DNA from: Paracoccaceae bacterium
GTDB taxonomy: Bacteria; Pseudomonadota; Alphaproteobacteria; Rhodobacterales; Rhodobacteraceae
Direction: 5' to 3'
DNA: 6,419 bases
Assembly (NCBI GenBank): GCA_007131945.1
Contig: SLPP01000033.1
Coordinates: forward strand, 1 to 6,419
A model generated the notes under the pieces. That model ran no database searches. It was given only the letters and a program-made list of their open reading frames with translations, and was not told the DNA's origin. Below are positions 5,253 to 6,419 of this stretch, piece after piece (positions within the stretch are counted from its first letter, which is position 1; every line of letters begins with the position of its first letter). The position numbers and the translations under genes are program-made.

Positions 5253-6419
5253 TCAGAGCTGGAAGGCGCGCTTGCGGAAGCGCTGGCGGACCAGTTCGGC
5301 GAGCGTGTTGATGACGAAGGTCATGATGAAGAGCGTCAGCGCGGCGAGGAACAGCACGCGGTAGTTGGTGCCGTCCTTCACCGCCTCCGGCAGCTCGATG
5401 GCGATGTTGGCGGAAAGCGTGCGCAGGCCCGAGAAGATGTTCCACTCCATGATCGGCGTGTTGCCGGCGGCCATGACCACGATCATCGTCTCGCCGACCG
5501 CCCGGCCCATGCCCATCATCACCGCCGAGAAGACGCCCGAGGCCGCGGTCGGCAGCACCACCCAGAGCGAGGTCTGCCAGGGCGTCGCGCCGCAGGCGAG
5601 CGAGGCCGCGCGCAGATGCGAGGGCACCGAGTTGAGCGCGTCCTCGGCCAGCGTGTAGATGTTGGGGATGACGGCGAAGGCCATGATGAAGCCGACGACC
5701 AGCGCGTTGCGCTGCTGGTAGCTGTCGATGAAGCCGCCGCGCGGGTCGTAGCCGATCGCGGTGAGCGACGCGGCGAAGACGTAGGAAAGGCCCATCGCCG
5801 TGCCCAGCATGATCAGCCAGCGCAACGCGTCCAGCCGGCCGGCGGCGGCGCGGTCGCGGTCGGCAAGCATCGCGCGGTAGTGGTGGCCCACCGCCTTGCG
5901 GAAGGACCAGGCGACGATGAGGTAGGAAAGCGGCAGCAGGATCAGGAACATGAAGGGCGTGCCGGTGCCGATCCGCCCCGTCGTCCACATCTTGAAATCG
6001 CCCTGGAAGAGCGCCGCCTCGAAGAGCGGGCCGAGCCAGATCGCGACCTGCGCCGTCACCAGGATCGAGGCGCCCATCAGGAAGAACTTGGGAAAGCCGT
6101 CGAGCCGAAGCGCCGTCTGCACCGGCAGCATCTGCCACAGGAAGGCGCCCAGCATCAGCCCCATCGGCAGCGCGAAGAACCCGACCAGCACCGCGCCGAT
6201 CCATTCCTCCACGAGCGGCGCCAGCACCAGCGCGGCGATGAAGCCCAGGACCACGGTGGGCAGGCTCTCCATCATCTCCATCATCGGCTTGACCGTCGCC
6301 CGCACCCGTCGGTCGACGAATTCCGAGGTGTAGATCGCCGCTCCCAGCGCGATCGGCACGGCGAAGAGCATGGCATAGAAGGCGGCCTTCATCGTGCCGA
6401 AGATCAGCGGCACCAGCGA
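5253..6419 (-). CDS. pstC: Phosphate ABC transporter permease PstC, long form (5' end outside window)
   Basis: Partner permease of PstA. The visible 388 residues run into the window edge and begin SLVPLIFGTMKAAFYAM. The valine codon GTG at 6413-6411 is internal, not the start, because the frame stays open and the family sequence continues upstream. The permease core is clear: membrane segments near visible residues 9-31, 54-70, 237-255, 290-316 and 356-377, and the EAA loop LNSVPSHLRAASLACGATPWQ at about 262-282. Between the second and later core helices is a long insertion (about 70-225) with several further hydrophobic stretches (72-95, 112-135, 155-173, 199-223), so this part alone is longer than the 319-aa Escherichia coli PstC. 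Such long PstC forms occur with long PstA forms in other proteobacteria. It is the first gene seen of the operon; pstS and the main operon promoter would be expected upstream. Confidence 0.95.
   Translation of the reverse strand, partial: SLVPLIFGTMKAAFYAMLFAVPIALGAAIYTSEFVDRRVRATVKPMMEMMESLPTVVLGFIAALVLAPLVEEWIGAVLVGFFALPMGLMLGAFLWQMLPVQTALRLDGFPKFFLMGASILVTAQVAIWLGPLFEAALFQGDFKMWTTGRIGTGTPFMFLILLPLSYLIVAWSFRKAVGHHYRAMLADRDRAAAGRLDALRWLIMLGTAMGLSYVFAASLTAIGYDPRGGFIDSYQQRNALVVGFIMAFAVIPNIYTLAEDALNSVPSHLRAASLACGATPWQTSLWVVLPTAASGVFSAVMMGMGRAVGETMIVVMAAGNTPIMEWNIFSGLRTLSANIAIELPEAVKDGTNYRVLFLAALTLFIMTFVINTLAELVRQRFRKRAFQL

Noticed and set aside
4810..6204. A 464-codon open frame on the minus strand across pstA and pstC
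   Set aside because: Same reason: Arg/Ala/Gly-rich shadow frame crossing the junction of two clearly recognised permease genes.
6411..6413. GTG as the start codon of pstC
   Set aside because: The frame continues open to the window edge and the residues before it (S-L) continue the family's membrane-segment sequence; a true start would leave PstC without its expected N-terminal portion and without a ribosome binding site in view.

Overview
The window is a high-GC (roughly two-thirds G+C by eye) stretch of bacterial chromosome. Almost all of it is one minus-strand phosphate-uptake and phosphate-sensing operon. In transcription order, from high to low coordinates, it reads pstC (5' end cut by the window edge), pstA, pstB, phoR, phoU, phoB. 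The long forms of PstC and PstA, the PhoR without membrane segments, the codon bias and the phoU-phoB end of the operon suggest an alphaproteobacterium, probably of the Rhodobacter/Paracoccus group. That placement is inference from protein character, not a database match.

Layout: positions 6419-2655 encode the membrane and ATPase parts of the high-affinity Pst phosphate importer: PstC and PstA permeases and the PstB ATPase. The gaps are very short (15 and 12 nt). The periplasmic binding protein gene pstS is not in the window and would be expected upstream of pstC. phoR follows pstB after 6 nt and is in the same reading frame as pstB. A 60-nt gap (1557-1616) then carries a good candidate PHO box with a weak -10 element and a Shine-Dalgarno, so phoU-phoB probably also has its own PhoB-activated promoter. 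phoU and phoB overlap by 4 nt (ATGA).

Working together: Pst imports phosphate. PhoU links the transporter state to PhoR. PhoR phosphorylates or dephosphorylates PhoB, and PhoB activates PHO-box promoters, seemingly including the one in front of phoU-phoB, which would make a positive feedback loop.

Past phoB, positions 1-135 hold a separate signal. A near-consensus copper-type MerR-family (CueR/HmrR-like) operator-promoter, with a 19-bp spacer, reads leftward into a start codon at position 30 with a good ribosome binding site. Only ten codons of that gene are visible, so its product is unknown, but the promoter predicts a copper-responsive gene. The pho genes are a known system. The least expected items are the copper-type promoter, the internal PHO box, the membrane-free PhoR, and the large extra domains of PstA and PstC.
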